From: Marinobacterium sp. LSUCC0821
Lineage (GTDB): Bacteria; Pseudomonadota; Gammaproteobacteria; Pseudomonadales; Balneatricaceae
Reading direction: 5' to 3'
Length of the DNA stretch: 64,000 nucleotides
NCBI RefSeq assembly: GCF_012848475.1
Contig: NZ_CP051666.1
Coordinates: 1,825,501 to 1,889,500, forward strand
The notes under the pieces were generated by a model. The model saw only the letters and a list, made by a program, of their open reading frames with translations. It did no database searches and was not told the DNA's origin. How positions within the stretch are numbered: the stretch's first letter is position 1; every line of letters begins with the position of its first letter. A program made the translations under genes and the position numbers. Below, one piece after another: positions 18,141-26,516 of the stretch.

Positions 18141-19952
18141 ATGAAAGCGCTCGTCAAAGTTTTAGCCGGCATCGTTGCTCTTTTTGTTATCGCTATTGCA
18201 GGTCTCGCGGCCTACATGACCTATCTATTTGATCCCAACGAATACCGTTCTCAAATAGAACAACAAGCTAAAGAAGAGGCTGGTATTGAACTGAAAATCA
18301 ACGGCGATATTGGCTGGTCGATCTACCCTTGGCTGGCGATCGATGTTGCTGAAATTAGTGTTCGATACCCTAACCAACCCGAGCTGGCAAAACTGACCTC
18401 AGCGAGTGCAGCGCTTAATATCCCATCACTCCTGAGTGGTTCAGTTGAAGTTGATCGCGTTTTGGTAGATGGCCTAACCCTCAACTTGGTATCCGACAAA
18501 AAGGGGATGACCAACTGGGATAATGGCCAAAAAGCTAAGTCTAAAAACACCCAAGAGCGCTCCGATACTGAGACCGTTGATACTCCAACGATGGCACTGG
18601 CAATCGCTGGAGTTGAGCTTCGTAACGCGAAAATTGCTTATGTAGATCAAGCCGCTAACCAAACCGTTCAGCTAAACGAGCTCAATCTGATCGTAAGTCA
18701 GTTAGAGCTTGGCAAGGCAGTACCAATTCAATTTAAGACACGCCTATCTGTTTCAGCAGATGGCAAAGAGAGTCTTAACATCCCAATTGATATGAATACT
18801 AAGCTGACACTCAACTTAGAGGCGCAGACGCTTCAAGTGAGTGACCTAACACTCAAGCTGGATGAGACTACCCTGCAAGGCCGTGGCCTCTACAATCTGG
18901 TCAAACCTCAAGTATCTCTGAATCTGCAGGGCGATATTCTTAACGTAGACAAGTACCTGGTTAATTCTGAAGCAGCAGCTAAAGGACAATCCGGCTCAGC
19001 AATGCCAAGCTCAAAAGGCTGGTCGAAGGATCCTATTCTGCCGCCGCTACCTATAGGTGCCATCGATGCTGATATCGCATTGAGCTTTGATAAAGTGATC
19101 GTGCAGTCTCAAGAGATCACCGACATCACCCTGAATGCCACCACAAAAGGGGGTGTACTCACGGTTTCAAAACTGGATGCAAAAGCATTTGGCGGAGCGC
19201 TGACCTCAACAGCCAAAGTGGATGGGCGCAAAAATACCCCTGTGATGAGCTTCTCGCCTAAGCTCACGAACATCAAAGCAGAGCAACTCATGGCATTAGC
19301 AATGGAAGATCCAGCGCTCTCTGCGAATATAAACCTGACAGCTGATCTAACTACTTCGGGGGTATCGCTCTACGACTTTGTAAATGGCCTCAACGGTAGC
19401 GTCAACATCAATGCTGAAGAGGGGGTGATTAAAGGGATCGATATGGCGCAACAGTTGTGTCAGAAAATTGAGAACATTACAGCCCTTGGCTACAACCCAG
19501 ATCAGGTTGATATGACCACGCCAATAGCAGGACTCAATAGTGACTACACAATCAAAAACGGTGTCGTAAGCAACTCTGCACTAAATGCTTCAGTCGATGC
19601 GGCTAATTTGGATGCCAAAGGAATCATCGATATTCCAAAACAGGCCTTCGATTACAATCTAGGCCTCACAATCACCGAAGATCTTTTCAAAAAGAGCTGT
19701 GGCATTAATCCAGCACTTCGCGGTACGCGTATCCCTGTGGATTGTAAGGGTAACTTTGACACAGACCCTGTTAAACTCTGCAAACTTGATACACGTTTCG
19801 TAGGAGAGTTGATCAAAAAGGCGGCGGGCAAAAAAGTCCAAGCCGGGATCGACAAGAAAAAAGCCGAGCTCGAACAGCAAGCAACAGAGAAACTTCAAGA
19901 CACCCTAAAAGATCAACTGGGTGACAAGCTGAAGGGGCTGTTCGGCAAATAA
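18141..19952 (+). CDS. AsmA family protein
   Basis: 603-residue envelope protein with one N-terminal membrane helix (about residues 4-27) and a long periplasmic beta-rich region. The AsmA N-terminal pattern FDPNEYRSQIEQQAKEEAGIELKINGDIGWSIYPWLAI is clear, and the C-terminal AsmA domain contains GSVNINAEEGVIKGIDMAQ. Related proteins form lipid-conducting bridges between the membranes. The frame opens at TTG 18099, but ATG 18141 has GGAG five bases upstream (18132-18135) and gives a normal signal anchor. mutY follows 14 bp later. Confidence 0.9.
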   Translation: MKALVKVLAGIVALFVIAIAGLAAYMTYLFDPNEYRSQIEQQAKEEAGIELKINGDIGWSIYPWLAIDVAEISVRYPNQPELAKLTSASAALNIPSLLSGSVEVDRVLVDGLTLNLVSDKKGMTNWDNGQKAKSKNTQERSDTETVDTPTMALAIAGVELRNAKIAYVDQAANQTVQLNELNLIVSQLELGKAVPIQFKTRLSVSADGKESLNIPIDMNTKLTLNLEAQTLQVSDLTLKLDETTLQGRGLYNLVKPQVSLNLQGDILNVDKYLVNSEAAAKGQSGSAMPSSKGWSKDPILPPLPIGAIDADIALSFDKVIVQSQEITDITLNATTKGGVLTVSKLDAKAFGGALTSTAKVDGRKNTPVMSFSPKLTNIKAEQLMALAMEDPALSANINLTADLTTSGVSLYDFVNGLNGSVNINAEEGVIKGIDMAQQLCQKIENITALGYNPDQVDMTTPIAGLNSDYTIKNGVVSNSALNASVDAANLDAKGIIDIPKQAFDYNLGLTITEDLFKKSCGINPALRGTRIPVDCKGNFDTDPVKLCKLDTRFVGELIKKAAGKKVQAGIDKKKAELEQQATEKLQDTLKDQLGDKLKGLFGK

Positions 19953-19966
19953 TTAGCCGAGATTGA

Positions 19967-21010
19967 ATGTCCGAAAAGCAATTCGCTGCGACCGTACTTA
20001 GTTGGTTTGACCAACACGGTCGCAAGCATCTTCCCTGGCAACAAGAGAAGAGCGCATACAACACCTGGATATCGGAGATCATGCTGCAGCAGACTCAAGT
20101 TGCAGCAGTGATCCCCTATTACCAACGCTTTATGGCGCGCTTTCCGACCGTAAATTCGCTAGCAGAAGCGCCAATCGATGAAGTTCTCCATCACTGGACA
20201 GGCCTAGGTTACTACGCTCGCGCGCGCAATCTTCATAAAGCGGCACAGATGGTGGTTCGCGAATTTAATGGCCAGTTTCCTCAAGACCCTCAACTCCTAG
20301 AGCAACTTCCTGGAGTAGGCCGTTCAACCGCTGCAGCAATCAGCTCAATCGCATTTGGCACCCAGGCAGCCATACTCGATGGCAACGTAAAACGAGTGTT
20401 GGCACGCTACCTAGCTATCGAAGGGTGGACAGGCTCGACCTCGGTACAAAATCAGCTTTGGCTTGCTGCCGAATCACTCACCCCAACATCAAGAAATGGG
20501 GACTACACCCAAGCGATGATGGATCTGGGAGCGACCCTATGCACACGCTCAAAACCTAAATGCAGCCAGTGCCCTCTCGTTGAGAGCTGCAAAGCCTATG
20601 CAGAGGATAGAGTCACCGAACTACCAACCCCTCGTCCTAAAAAAACACAGCCCGTTAAACAGACACACATGCTTGTTATTCGGGATGGGGATAGCTTCCT
20701 ACTACAGCAACGCCCACCCACAGGCATTTGGGGCGGCCTCTGGTCATTCCCAGAAACACCAGATTTACGAGACCTAGAACCAGAATGGCAGTTTGATAGC
20801 TCAAAGGCACAAGTCCTTGCGCCATTCAGGCACACCTTCTCGCACTATCACCTCGACATAACACCCGTGATAGTCGAGAAAAACCAATTAGATCTCAGCC
20901 ACGTAATGGAAGCACGCGCCACACTCTGGTATAACACCGAGCAACCACAAGAGATTGGATTGGCGGCTCCGGTAAAGGCACTTTTAAATACCCTCGGATC
21001 CGCACTATAG
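19967..21010 (+). CDS. mutY: A/G-specific adenine glycosylase MutY
   Basis: Removes adenine mispaired with 8-oxoguanine; 347 residues. Catalytic Glu37 ([12 protein letters not shown]) and Asp138 ([12 protein letters not shown]) fall at the same numbers as in E. coli, as do the four iron-sulfur cysteines 192, 199, 202 and 208. The helix-hairpin-helix is [15 protein letters not shown], and a NUDIX-like C-terminal domain begins near 230. It is followed 10 bp later by yggX, the usual gammaproteobacterial pairing. Confidence 0.98.
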   Translation: MSEKQFAATVLSWFDQHGRKHLPWQQEKSAYNTWISEIMLQQTQVAAVIPYYQRFMARFPTVNSLAEAPIDEVLHHWTGLGYYARARNLHKAAQMVVREFNGQFPQDPQLLEQLPGVGRSTAAAISSIAFGTQAAILDGNVKRVLARYLAIEGWTGSTSVQNQLWLAAESLTPTSRNGDYTQAMMDLGATLCTRSKPKCSQCPLVESCKAYAEDRVTELPTPRPKKTQPVKQTHMLVIRDGDSFLLQQRPPTGIWGGLWSFPETPDLRDLEPEWQFDSSKAQVLAPFRHTFSHYHLDITPVIVEKNQLDLSHVMEARATLWYNTEQPQEIGLAAPVKALLNTLGSAL

Positions 21011-21020
21011 GGAGATAGCT

Positions 21021-21293
21021 ATGTCACGCACCGTATTCTGTCGTAAATTCAAAGAGGAACTAGAGGGCCTAGAGCGCGCCCCATACCCAGGCCCACTTGG
21101 CCAAGAGATTTTCGACAACGTCTCTAAAAAAGCCTGGGAAGAGTGGACTAACCACCAGACCATGCTAATTAACGAAAAACACCTCAATATGATGGATGCC
21201 GCAAGCCGCAAATTCCTTCAAGAAGAGATGAAAAAGTTCCTCGACGGTGAAGATTACGCACAAGCCGAAGGCTACGTAGCACCAAAAGCATAA
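21021..21293 (+). CDS. yggX: Fe(2+)-trafficking / oxidative damage protection protein YggX
   Basis: Small cytoplasmic protein of 90 residues, full length for the family. The start [17 protein letters not shown] includes the conserved Cys7, and [21 protein letters not shown] is the family core. YggX protects iron-sulfur proteins, which fits coupling to the iron-sulfur enzyme MutY upstream. GGGAG precedes the ATG. Confidence 0.97.
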   Translation: MSRTVFCRKFKEELEGLERAPYPGPLGQEIFDNVSKKAWEEWTNHQTMLINEKHLNMMDAASRKFLQEEMKKFLDGEDYAQAEGYVAPKA

Positions 21294-21310
21294 TTTTTCA
21301 CTGGAGGCTG

Positions 21311-21339
21311 TTGACACCCAAACCCAAACTCGGTTTAAT
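21311..21339 (+). promoter_or_regulatory. Sigma-70 promoter of tRNA-Phe
   Basis: TTGACA (21311-21316), a 17-bp spacer and TTTAAT (21334-21339), followed by a GC-rich discriminator ACGCGCC, as expected for a growth-rate-regulated tRNA promoter. A 7-bp inverted repeat TGGAGGC (21302) / GCCTCCA (21344) brackets it. Confidence 0.82.
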
Positions 21340-21357
21340 ACGCGCCTCCAATGAGTT

Positions 21358-21433
21358 GCCTCGATAGCTCAGTTGGTAGAGCAGAGGATTGAAAATCCTC
21401 GTGTCGGTGGTTCGATTCCGCCTCGAGGCACCA
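21358..21433 (+). tRNA. tRNA-Phe (GAA)
   Basis: 76 nt with acceptor arms GCCTCGA/TCGAGGC, discriminator A and encoded CCA. The anticodon loop TTGAAAA gives GAA. The D arm (AGCTCAGTTGGTAGAGC) and the T arm (GGTGG-TTCGATT-CCGCC) are intact. Confidence 0.97.
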
Positions 21434-21441
21434 TACAAAAT

Positions 21442-21468
21442 AGCCGCGCTAATCAGTGCGGCTTTTTT
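21442..21468 (+). terminator. Terminator after tRNA-Phe
   Basis: AGCCGC/GCGGCT stem starting 9 bases after the CCA end, followed by six Ts. Confidence 0.88.
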
Positions 21469-21500
21469 GTATGTGCCGTTTGGCGGATGAGGCCGCCGAC

Positions 21501-21604
21501 CGGTGGTTCGACAAAATTGTATGGAACAATTTTGGACGTCCAAAGGACGGGCTCGAAGAGCCGAGGGCAGGAAAGCCCGAGCATTCCTAGCCTCGAGGCA
21601 CCAT
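21501..21604 (+). pseudogene. Broken duplicate of the tRNA-Phe 3' end, split by a dyad-rich insertion
   Basis: CGGTGGTTCGA (21501-21511) repeats 21405-21415 of the real tRNA, and GCCTCGAGGCACCAT (21590-21604) repeats 21420-21434, both exactly. Between them, in the place of the T loop, sits about 71 nt (21512-21582) that the real tRNA lacks. The insert is made of dyads: CAAAATTGT/ACAATTTTG (21512, 21526), the palindrome TTTGGACGTCCAAA (21531-21544), GGCTC/GAGCC (21550, 21558) and GGGC/GCCC (21565, 21575). There is no D or anticodon arm upstream; a GGCGG/CCGCC hairpin (about 21482-21496) is there instead. It could be the far end of an old tRNA-targeted insertion or a member of a tRNA-linked repeat family. 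Confidence 0.7.
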
Positions 21605-21616
21605 CCCATTTTAATT

Positions 21617-21651
21617 AAGCCATGTAAATCAAATGATTACGTGGCTTTTTT
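21617..21651 (+). terminator. Second terminator, after the tRNA-Phe duplicate
   Basis: AAGCCATGTAA/TTACGTGGCTT forms an 11-bp stem with one G-T pair, followed by a T run. Its place relative to the duplicate CCA end mimics the terminator after the real tRNA. Confidence 0.85.
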
Positions 21652-21923
21652 GTTTCTGATACCGTAAATAATACCGTTTTTAAGATTGGTTTTTAGAGGT
21701 CATTCTTAGACTTCTGAAGACTTTATCCTGCCCTACTCCTCTGCACTCATAGGAAACTATGTGCGCAAAACATAGACAGCCCTAAAATTTTTTGGAGCTA
21801 AGTGCGCAATTCTGCATACCCTTAAGTGCTCAATATTGCGCACCCTAAATCTCTAATAACTGTCTAATCAATTGCTCAATGACTCCTATCCGGTATATTC
21901 AAATAACTAGATGGAGAGATTAG
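21652..21923. other. Gene-free, AT-rich leader before the SRAP gene
   Basis: No coding frame. It holds the hexamer TGCGCA three times (21762, 21803, 21837), the hairpin CTATGT/ACATAG (21757-21775), and a short direct repeat ATACCGT just after the second terminator. I found no good LexA box although SRAP genes are often damage-induced. Confidence 0.5.
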
Positions 21924-22610
21924 ATGTGCGGTAGATACAACCTAGAAGATAATGACGATACCCAGGCTCTGATGGATGACCTGCGTGTTTCGTTTGGTCG
22001 CACTAACATCCCTAGCTTCTTTAACTTGGCTCCAACCGAACAGATACCAGTCGTATCTGAAGAGGAAGGTATTAGAGCTTTAAGACCTATGAGATGGTGG
22101 TTAACGCCTGTTTGGGCTAAGGAGATAACTACACAGTACTCTATGTTTAATGCGCGTGCTGAGACTCTAGATAAAAGCAAAGCATTCCAGGGTAGCTTTA
22201 GGCATCACCGCATCATAATCCCAATGACGTCGTTTATTGAATGGCGTAAGGAGGGGGCTATCAGACAGCCTTATCTAGTTAAGTATGAACACGATTGTAT
22301 GGTTGCAGCAGGGGTATGGTCTCAATGGACTGATGGCGAGATTGTTCTAGATACATGTGCGATGGTAACTACAAACGCTTGTAAGGACTTTAAAGCATTC
22401 CACTCTCGTCAGCCCTTGTTGCTGGATTCGGAACAGGCAAATGCTTGGTTAGAAGAGAGAGCTGATTTAAAGGATCTACGAGAGCTCCTGAAAGCTCCTC
22501 TACCGCAAAATATGCTCATTAGAGCAATAGATCCTTCAATTAATAATAGTCGGCTAAAAGAGGCTCCTAGTGTCCTGAACGGTAGACAAGAGATTGTAGT
22601 ATCCAGCTGA
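21924..22610 (+). CDS. SRAP-domain abasic-site-binding protein (YedK/HMCES family)
   Basis: Protein of 228 residues that forms a covalent link with abasic sites in single-stranded DNA, shielding them. The active-site set is complete: Cys2 (MCGRY, exposed after removal of the initiator Met), Asn76 (FNARAE), Glu106 (SFIEWR) and His160 (FHSRQP). The ATG is fixed by the requirement for Cys2, and GGAGAG lies upstream. It stands alone, facing away from the tRNA, with no integrase or phage gene near it. Confidence 0.95.
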   Translation: MCGRYNLEDNDDTQALMDDLRVSFGRTNIPSFFNLAPTEQIPVVSEEEGIRALRPMRWWLTPVWAKEITTQYSMFNARAETLDKSKAFQGSFRHHRIIIPMTSFIEWRKEGAIRQPYLVKYEHDCMVAAGVWSQWTDGEIVLDTCAMVTTNACKDFKAFHSRQPLLLDSEQANAWLEERADLKDLRELLKAPLPQNMLIRAIDPSINNSRLKEAPSVLNGRQEIVVSS

Positions 22611-22691
22611 CTGTTGAACGGCGGTTCACGACCCAAAGCAGACTCTGATAACGTATTATTTTTAGAATTTTATGAGTTTTGGATCTTAATA

Positions 22692-23228
22692 ATGATGTAT
22701 GTAGATTTTGAAAAAACTTGCTTCAGACAGGTGATTTCTCTTTTTAACGAGACGTTTACTGCATCTGAAGGCGAGACTGAAGGTAAAGTGGTAGCTGATT
22801 TGGTTGAGCAACTCTTGAGTCTTCCTGTGGATGAAAAAGTCATTTGCTTCTGCGCTAAAGAAGATGAATCTATATTGGCAGCTGTACTTTTCACGCAATT
22901 AACCTATTCAGATGACTTGGTGGGTTGGCTCCTTTCACCTTTGGCGGTGACACCGAGCAGGCAGGGTGAAGGTATTGGTCAACAACTCCTTAGGCATGCC
23001 ATCAGTAAACTATCAGATCGACATGAATCATTTTTGGTCACTTATGGTGATCCCAGCTTTTATTCCAAGGTGGGATTTCGGGCTGTCGAAGAGACTCGGC
23101 TTCCAGCTCCCTACAAGTTATCTATGCCTATCGGATGGCTAGCGCTGCCGCTCTCAGATTCTGAAATACCCACTTCCCAAGAGGTCCCTAGTTGCGTTGC
23201 TCCATTTCGTAACCCAGAGATTTGGTAG
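22692..23228 (+). CDS. GNAT family N-acetyltransferase
   Basis: About 178 residues. The acetyl-CoA-binding motif is RQGEGIGQQLLRHAI, preceded by the family strand GWLLSPLAVTPS and followed by FYSKVGFRAV. The substrate is unknown. The frame is open from TTG 22614, but the segment upstream of ATG 22692 has no acetyltransferase character, so I take 22692 (or the adjacent ATG 22695) as start; no strong ribosome site decides it. No operon partner is evident. Confidence 0.85.
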   Translation: MMYVDFEKTCFRQVISLFNETFTASEGETEGKVVADLVEQLLSLPVDEKVICFCAKEDESILAAVLFTQLTYSDDLVGWLLSPLAVTPSRQGEGIGQQLLRHAISKLSDRHESFLVTYGDPSFYSKVGFRAVEETRLPAPYKLSMPIGWLALPLSDSEIPTSQEVPSCVAPFRNPEIW

Positions 23229-23410
23229 GTTTCACAGAGCCTAAATACCCACGAGATTTATTGGAAGTCGCCTTTGTGCCGGTAACAGCCCCTCATTGTT
23301 ACTGGTACATAAACCAAAACTAGTCCTCCTGAATTACCTACACGACCATACACCTAGTTCTCAAATTCTTATCCAAGAACCTTTACATACAAGCCTCTAC
23401 ACAGAACAGG

Positions 23411-23434
23411 TTTTGACGTACACGAACGTACAGA
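23411..23434 (+). repeat. TTTTGACGTACACG direct repeat, copy 1
   Basis: First of two same-orientation 24-nt sequences. The first 14 bases are identical to copy 2 at 24781; three of the remaining ten differ. It lies 36 bp past the 3' end of the permease gene and contains GTAC-N6-GTAC. Confidence 0.6.
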
Positions 23435-23469
23435 AAATGGGGACTAATTCGCAATTTCCTTAGGTTTTT

Positions 23470-24699
23470 TTAAGGTGAATGTAACCAGCCACCTATTAAC
23501 AAAAATAAACAGCTTAGAAATCCTAATATAGGGAAAACAAGCGATACTTGGATCGTTCCTAACTTTGCTTTTTCCCCTCTTAATTTAATGATCACCAACC
23601 CTAAATTTACCAGCGTAAAGACAAAGAGTATCAATTGCGTTGTGAGGGTGGCTAATGTATCGATCGGGAAGAAAAGCGCCGATATTAGGGTCAGTACTGT
23701 AATCAACAGCGTTGCAGCAATTGGAGTTTGAGTTTTGGGACTAACCCTACCCAAAAAAGTGGGTGCTCGGCCTTGATGCGCCATTCCATAAAGTACACGT
23801 GCACCGGTAATAATTTGAATCACCACACCATTAAGCGTTGCCACTATAGCTACCAAGGTAATCACAAAGGACGGTAGGCCTGTCAGTTTGTTGAACATCA
23901 AGCTGATAGGCGCCTTACTCTCAATTAATTCTTGATTTGGAATAACTAGTACAGCTATAGCGACCACTAAGAAATAAAGTACTGTTACAACTACTAATGT
24001 AACGACTATCCCGATCGGCATCACTTTGGTGGGATTACGAACCTCTTCTACCAAATTGACCACATCATCAAAGCCTATAAAGGCAAAAAATGCGATTAAT
24101 ACCGTAGAAAATATGGCGATCATCGCGGAATTATCATTAAAGCTCGGAATAACGTCTGGTAATTGCTCCAATACTTCCGGGTGTACCCATAGCCCAATCC
24201 CAATAATCGCTAATAAGCCGGACAATTCAATTGCTGTTAAGATACCCGCAAATACAACTGATTCTAAAATGCCATAAACGGCCAGCAAGCCCATCAGAAG
24301 AATTAGAGCTGAGACAATTAGTGGTTCTGGTAGATCAATCAGATGCTGAATATAACCCGCGCTTCCGACTGAAATTGCAGCAGCCGCTACAATCGCAGCC
24401 ACTGAAATTGATCCACCTGTTAATATCGTCAGCCAAGACCAGCCAAAACTCTTCTCCACATAGATAGCCTCAGCTGCACTATGTGGATAACGACCAGAAA
24501 GCTCTATAAAGCTTGCAGCGGTAAAGCCCATCACAATAGCAGATACAATAAAGGCTGTTGGCGCATATATCCCCGCTTCTTCTATAGTCAGGCCTATCAG
24601 TACGTATATACCGGCACCAATCGTCACGCCAAGACCATAAAGTACTAATAGCGGAAGAGTAATTCTGCGAGCTAGTTGAGTTGGCTGAATTGATGACAT
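23470..24699 (-). CDS. APC family amino acid permease
   Basis: Inner-membrane transporter of 409 residues with about 12 helices. The first helix carries the APC substrate-site motif GLGVTIGAGIYVLIG, and GFDDVVNLVEEVRNPTKVMPIG is the typical helix 6-7 segment with the conserved Glu. The length suits the compact APC/CAT-like group without a C-terminal tail. The substrate cannot be named. It stands alone on the minus strand, flanked by two copies of a 24-nt direct repeat. Confidence 0.9.
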   Translation of the reverse strand: MSSIQPTQLARRITLPLLVLYGLGVTIGAGIYVLIGLTIEEAGIYAPTAFIVSAIVMGFTAASFIELSGRYPHSAAEAIYVEKSFGWSWLTILTGGSISVAAIVAAAAISVGSAGYIQHLIDLPEPLIVSALILLMGLLAVYGILESVVFAGILTAIELSGLLAIIGIGLWVHPEVLEQLPDVIPSFNDNSAMIAIFSTVLIAFFAFIGFDDVVNLVEEVRNPTKVMPIGIVVTLVVVTVLYFLVVAIAVLVIPNQELIESKAPISLMFNKLTGLPSFVITLVAIVATLNGVVIQIITGARVLYGMAHQGRAPTFLGRVSPKTQTPIAATLLITVLTLISALFFPIDTLATLTTQLILFVFTLVNLGLVIIKLRGEKAKLGTIQVSLVFPILGFLSCLFLLIGGWLHSP

Positions 24700-24780
24700 G
24701 AAGCCTCATAAGTCTTGGATTGCAAGTGAAGTATGTTCCCACACGCAATTCTATAAATATAAATAGCTTAACAAGCTTAT

Positions 24781-24804
24781 TTTTGACGTACACGGAAGTA
24801 CGGA
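24781..24804 (+). repeat. TTTTGACGTACACG direct repeat, copy 2
   Basis: Second copy, 82 bp upstream of the permease start (on the opposite strand to that gene). It could be an operator, but its twin beyond the gene's 3' end makes a mobile-element or recombination remnant equally possible. Confidence 0.6.
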
Positions 24805-24918
24805 CAAGTTAATGTATAGGAACTCTGACACCTAGAGTACACATCAGCATGTGCGATAATTTCTTAGTAATTAACATATAAACTCGTTTATAGCGAACTG
24901 TTGTCATGGATTTGTTCT

Positions 24919-25137
24919 ATGTTTCCAACTGAACGAATTACACGGTACTACGAGATCTGTGAGGAGCTTCTAGACTTTCAAGGGCTGTCTTGGTGGCTCA
25001 TCGACTTGGAAGATGATCCGGGTGACGGTCTCCCGCCTTTTTGGTCCATAATAAATGAGAGTTTTGGGCATGCAAATGGCTCAATTTTGCCGTCAACAGG
25101 GCAACTTTTGAGCCACTTTAAAACTTTTAAAAGCTAG
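24919..25137 (+). CDS. Short uncharacterised ORF, possible remnant of a sensor N-terminus
   Basis: 72 residues from ATG 24919. The segment EICEELLDFQGLSWWLIDLEDDPG reminds me of the start of PAS-type sensory proteins such as diguanylate cyclases, but it ends after a further 35 residues with no signalling domain. It may be a truncated gene or chance. The neighbourhood is AT-rich. Confidence 0.35.
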   Translation: MFPTERITRYYEICEELLDFQGLSWWLIDLEDDPGDGLPPFWSIINESFGHANGSILPSTGQLLSHFKTFKS

Positions 25138-25192
25138 CTCATGGGTTAATTAACTTGCTATCTGTGTCTGTAAAGAAGGATACTTCTGTAAG

Positions 25193-25798
25193 TTGAACCC
25201 TAGCTATTTTAGTGAGTTGTCTTTGTCTATAGTTTCGTTACCACTGATGGTAGTACAGACAATGCTGCTATTGGCAGCCTTCCTAATTCAATACCAAGTC
25301 ATGTTTCCGATTGAGTCTCTATTCATTGATCTCGCGAGCAGTTCAATCGTAAGTTTTGTATTTCTTCCCCACGGTGTAAAAACAATTTTGTTAGCGCTTA
25401 CGGGTCCAGCTGCAATTATTCCTGTCTTTCTTTCACAGCTTATTTCAGATTTAGTGCTTGGACATACACTCAACTACAGCGTTATATCCTCATTTGAATC
25501 TGTGATTGCCTTGATAATCCCACTCATGCTGCTGAACTATATGACGAATAATAGAACGCTAGCTTCGCTTCGCTTGGATATGGATTACAACTTAAGCTTG
25601 ATACGGATAGTTTTGGCATTAGCTGTCATGCAAGGCCTGATAAACTCATTGATTCGAAGTGTAATTCACGAACAATCCGGACTGTCACTGCTTTCATTCC
25701 GTTACCTATCAGGAGACATAGTAGGTACTATTCTGGTCTTGGGTCTGGTGATACTTTTAAGAAGACACATAATCATGGGGCTTAGAAAGCTTATCTAA
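25193..25798 (+). CDS. Orphan integral membrane protein with FLPHGV motif
   Basis: About 201 residues with five or six predicted membrane helices. FLPHGVKTILLALTGPAAIIPVFLSQLI resembles MASE1-like or other membrane-sensor domains, but no output domain follows. The start is uncertain: TTG 25193 has AAGGA twelve bases upstream; a later ATG at 25250 would remove the first helix. Function unknown. Confidence 0.65.
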   Translation: MNPSYFSELSLSIVSLPLMVVQTMLLLAAFLIQYQVMFPIESLFIDLASSSIVSFVFLPHGVKTILLALTGPAAIIPVFLSQLISDLVLGHTLNYSVISSFESVIALIIPLMLLNYMTNNRTLASLRLDMDYNLSLIRIVLALAVMQGLINSLIRSVIHEQSGLSLLSFRYLSGDIVGTILVLGLVILLRRHIIMGLRKLI

Positions 25799-25915
25799 GC
25801 AAGGCGTACCGCGAGCCTCTACCATAAACGAAACCCTTTTATCCCCCTCGCACTTCCACCCATTTGACTCGAATCCCTTCAACATAGAAACTTAATCAAC
25901 GTTGAAGAGGTACTC

Positions 25916-26506
25916 ATGCGATTCATTCCCTTAATTCTGATCTCTGCCATTATCTCAGGCTGTGCCACATCTCCGCCCCGCAGTGTCGAGAACGCTTGCA
26001 GCATCTTTCGTGAGAAGCCGGATTGGTTTAAGGCGTCGCTTAAGACTGAGAAGAAGTGGGGTCTTCCTATGCAGGTTCAGTTGGCGATCATGCGGCAGGA
26101 GTCTAGTTTTAGGCACGATGCTGCACCTCCGCTTGATACTTTCCTTGGCATTCCTATGTGGTGGCGTGTCTCTTCCGCTTATGGGTATGCACAGGTCAAG
26201 GATGGTACTTGGAAATGGTACAAGGATAAGACCGGTAACTGGATGGCGAGCCGCGAAGACTATGGGGATGCGGTCGACTTTATGGGTTGGTACACCGACA
26301 TTTCTCAAAAGAGCTTGGGAATTTCAAAGTGGGATGCGTATAACCAATACCTGGCATATCACGAAGGGCATGGTGGCTGGAAACGTAAAACCTACGAGAA
26401 GAAAGCCTGGCTAATGGGGGTTGCGAAAAAGGTTGATGCCAATGCCAGAAACTACGGCGCCCAACTTAAAGAGTGTAAAGAGAAGTTAGACAACACTTGG
26501 TGGTAG
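25916..26506 (+). CDS. Lipoprotein with lytic transglycosylase (SLT-like) domain
   Basis: 196 residues. Lipobox IISGC gives a lipidated Cys16. The SLT signature starts QVQLAIMRQESSFRHDA with the likely catalytic Glu62, followed by SSAYGYAQVKDGTWKWY, the GYxQ-type motif. It would cut peptidoglycan from the outer or inner membrane surface. AAGAGG lies before the ATG and partly inside a 7-bp inverted repeat. It is convergent with a Bax-like gene; the two may act on the same substrate but are not an operon. Confidence 0.88.
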   Translation: MRFIPLILISAIISGCATSPPRSVENACSIFREKPDWFKASLKTEKKWGLPMQVQLAIMRQESSFRHDAAPPLDTFLGIPMWWRVSSAYGYAQVKDGTWKWYKDKTGNWMASREDYGDAVDFMGWYTDISQKSLGISKWDAYNQYLAYHEGHGGWKRKTYEKKAWLMGVAKKVDANARNYGAQLKECKEKLDNTWW

Positions 26507-26516
26507 CAGTTATGCC

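Noticed and set aside
21373-21618. Open frames of 81 and 103 codons across tRNA-Phe and its duplicate on both strands
   Set aside because: They run through the tRNA gene and two terminators, have no ribosome site, and their apparent coding comes from the structured repeat.
21652-21923. LexA box before the SRAP gene
   Set aside because: CTGT occurs (as in AACTGTCTAATC) but without a correctly spaced ACAG partner.
24483-24491. TGTGGATAA, a perfect DnaA-box match
   Set aside because: It is single, inside the coding region of the permease and 38 kb from dnaA; one 9-mer match is expected by chance in a window this size.
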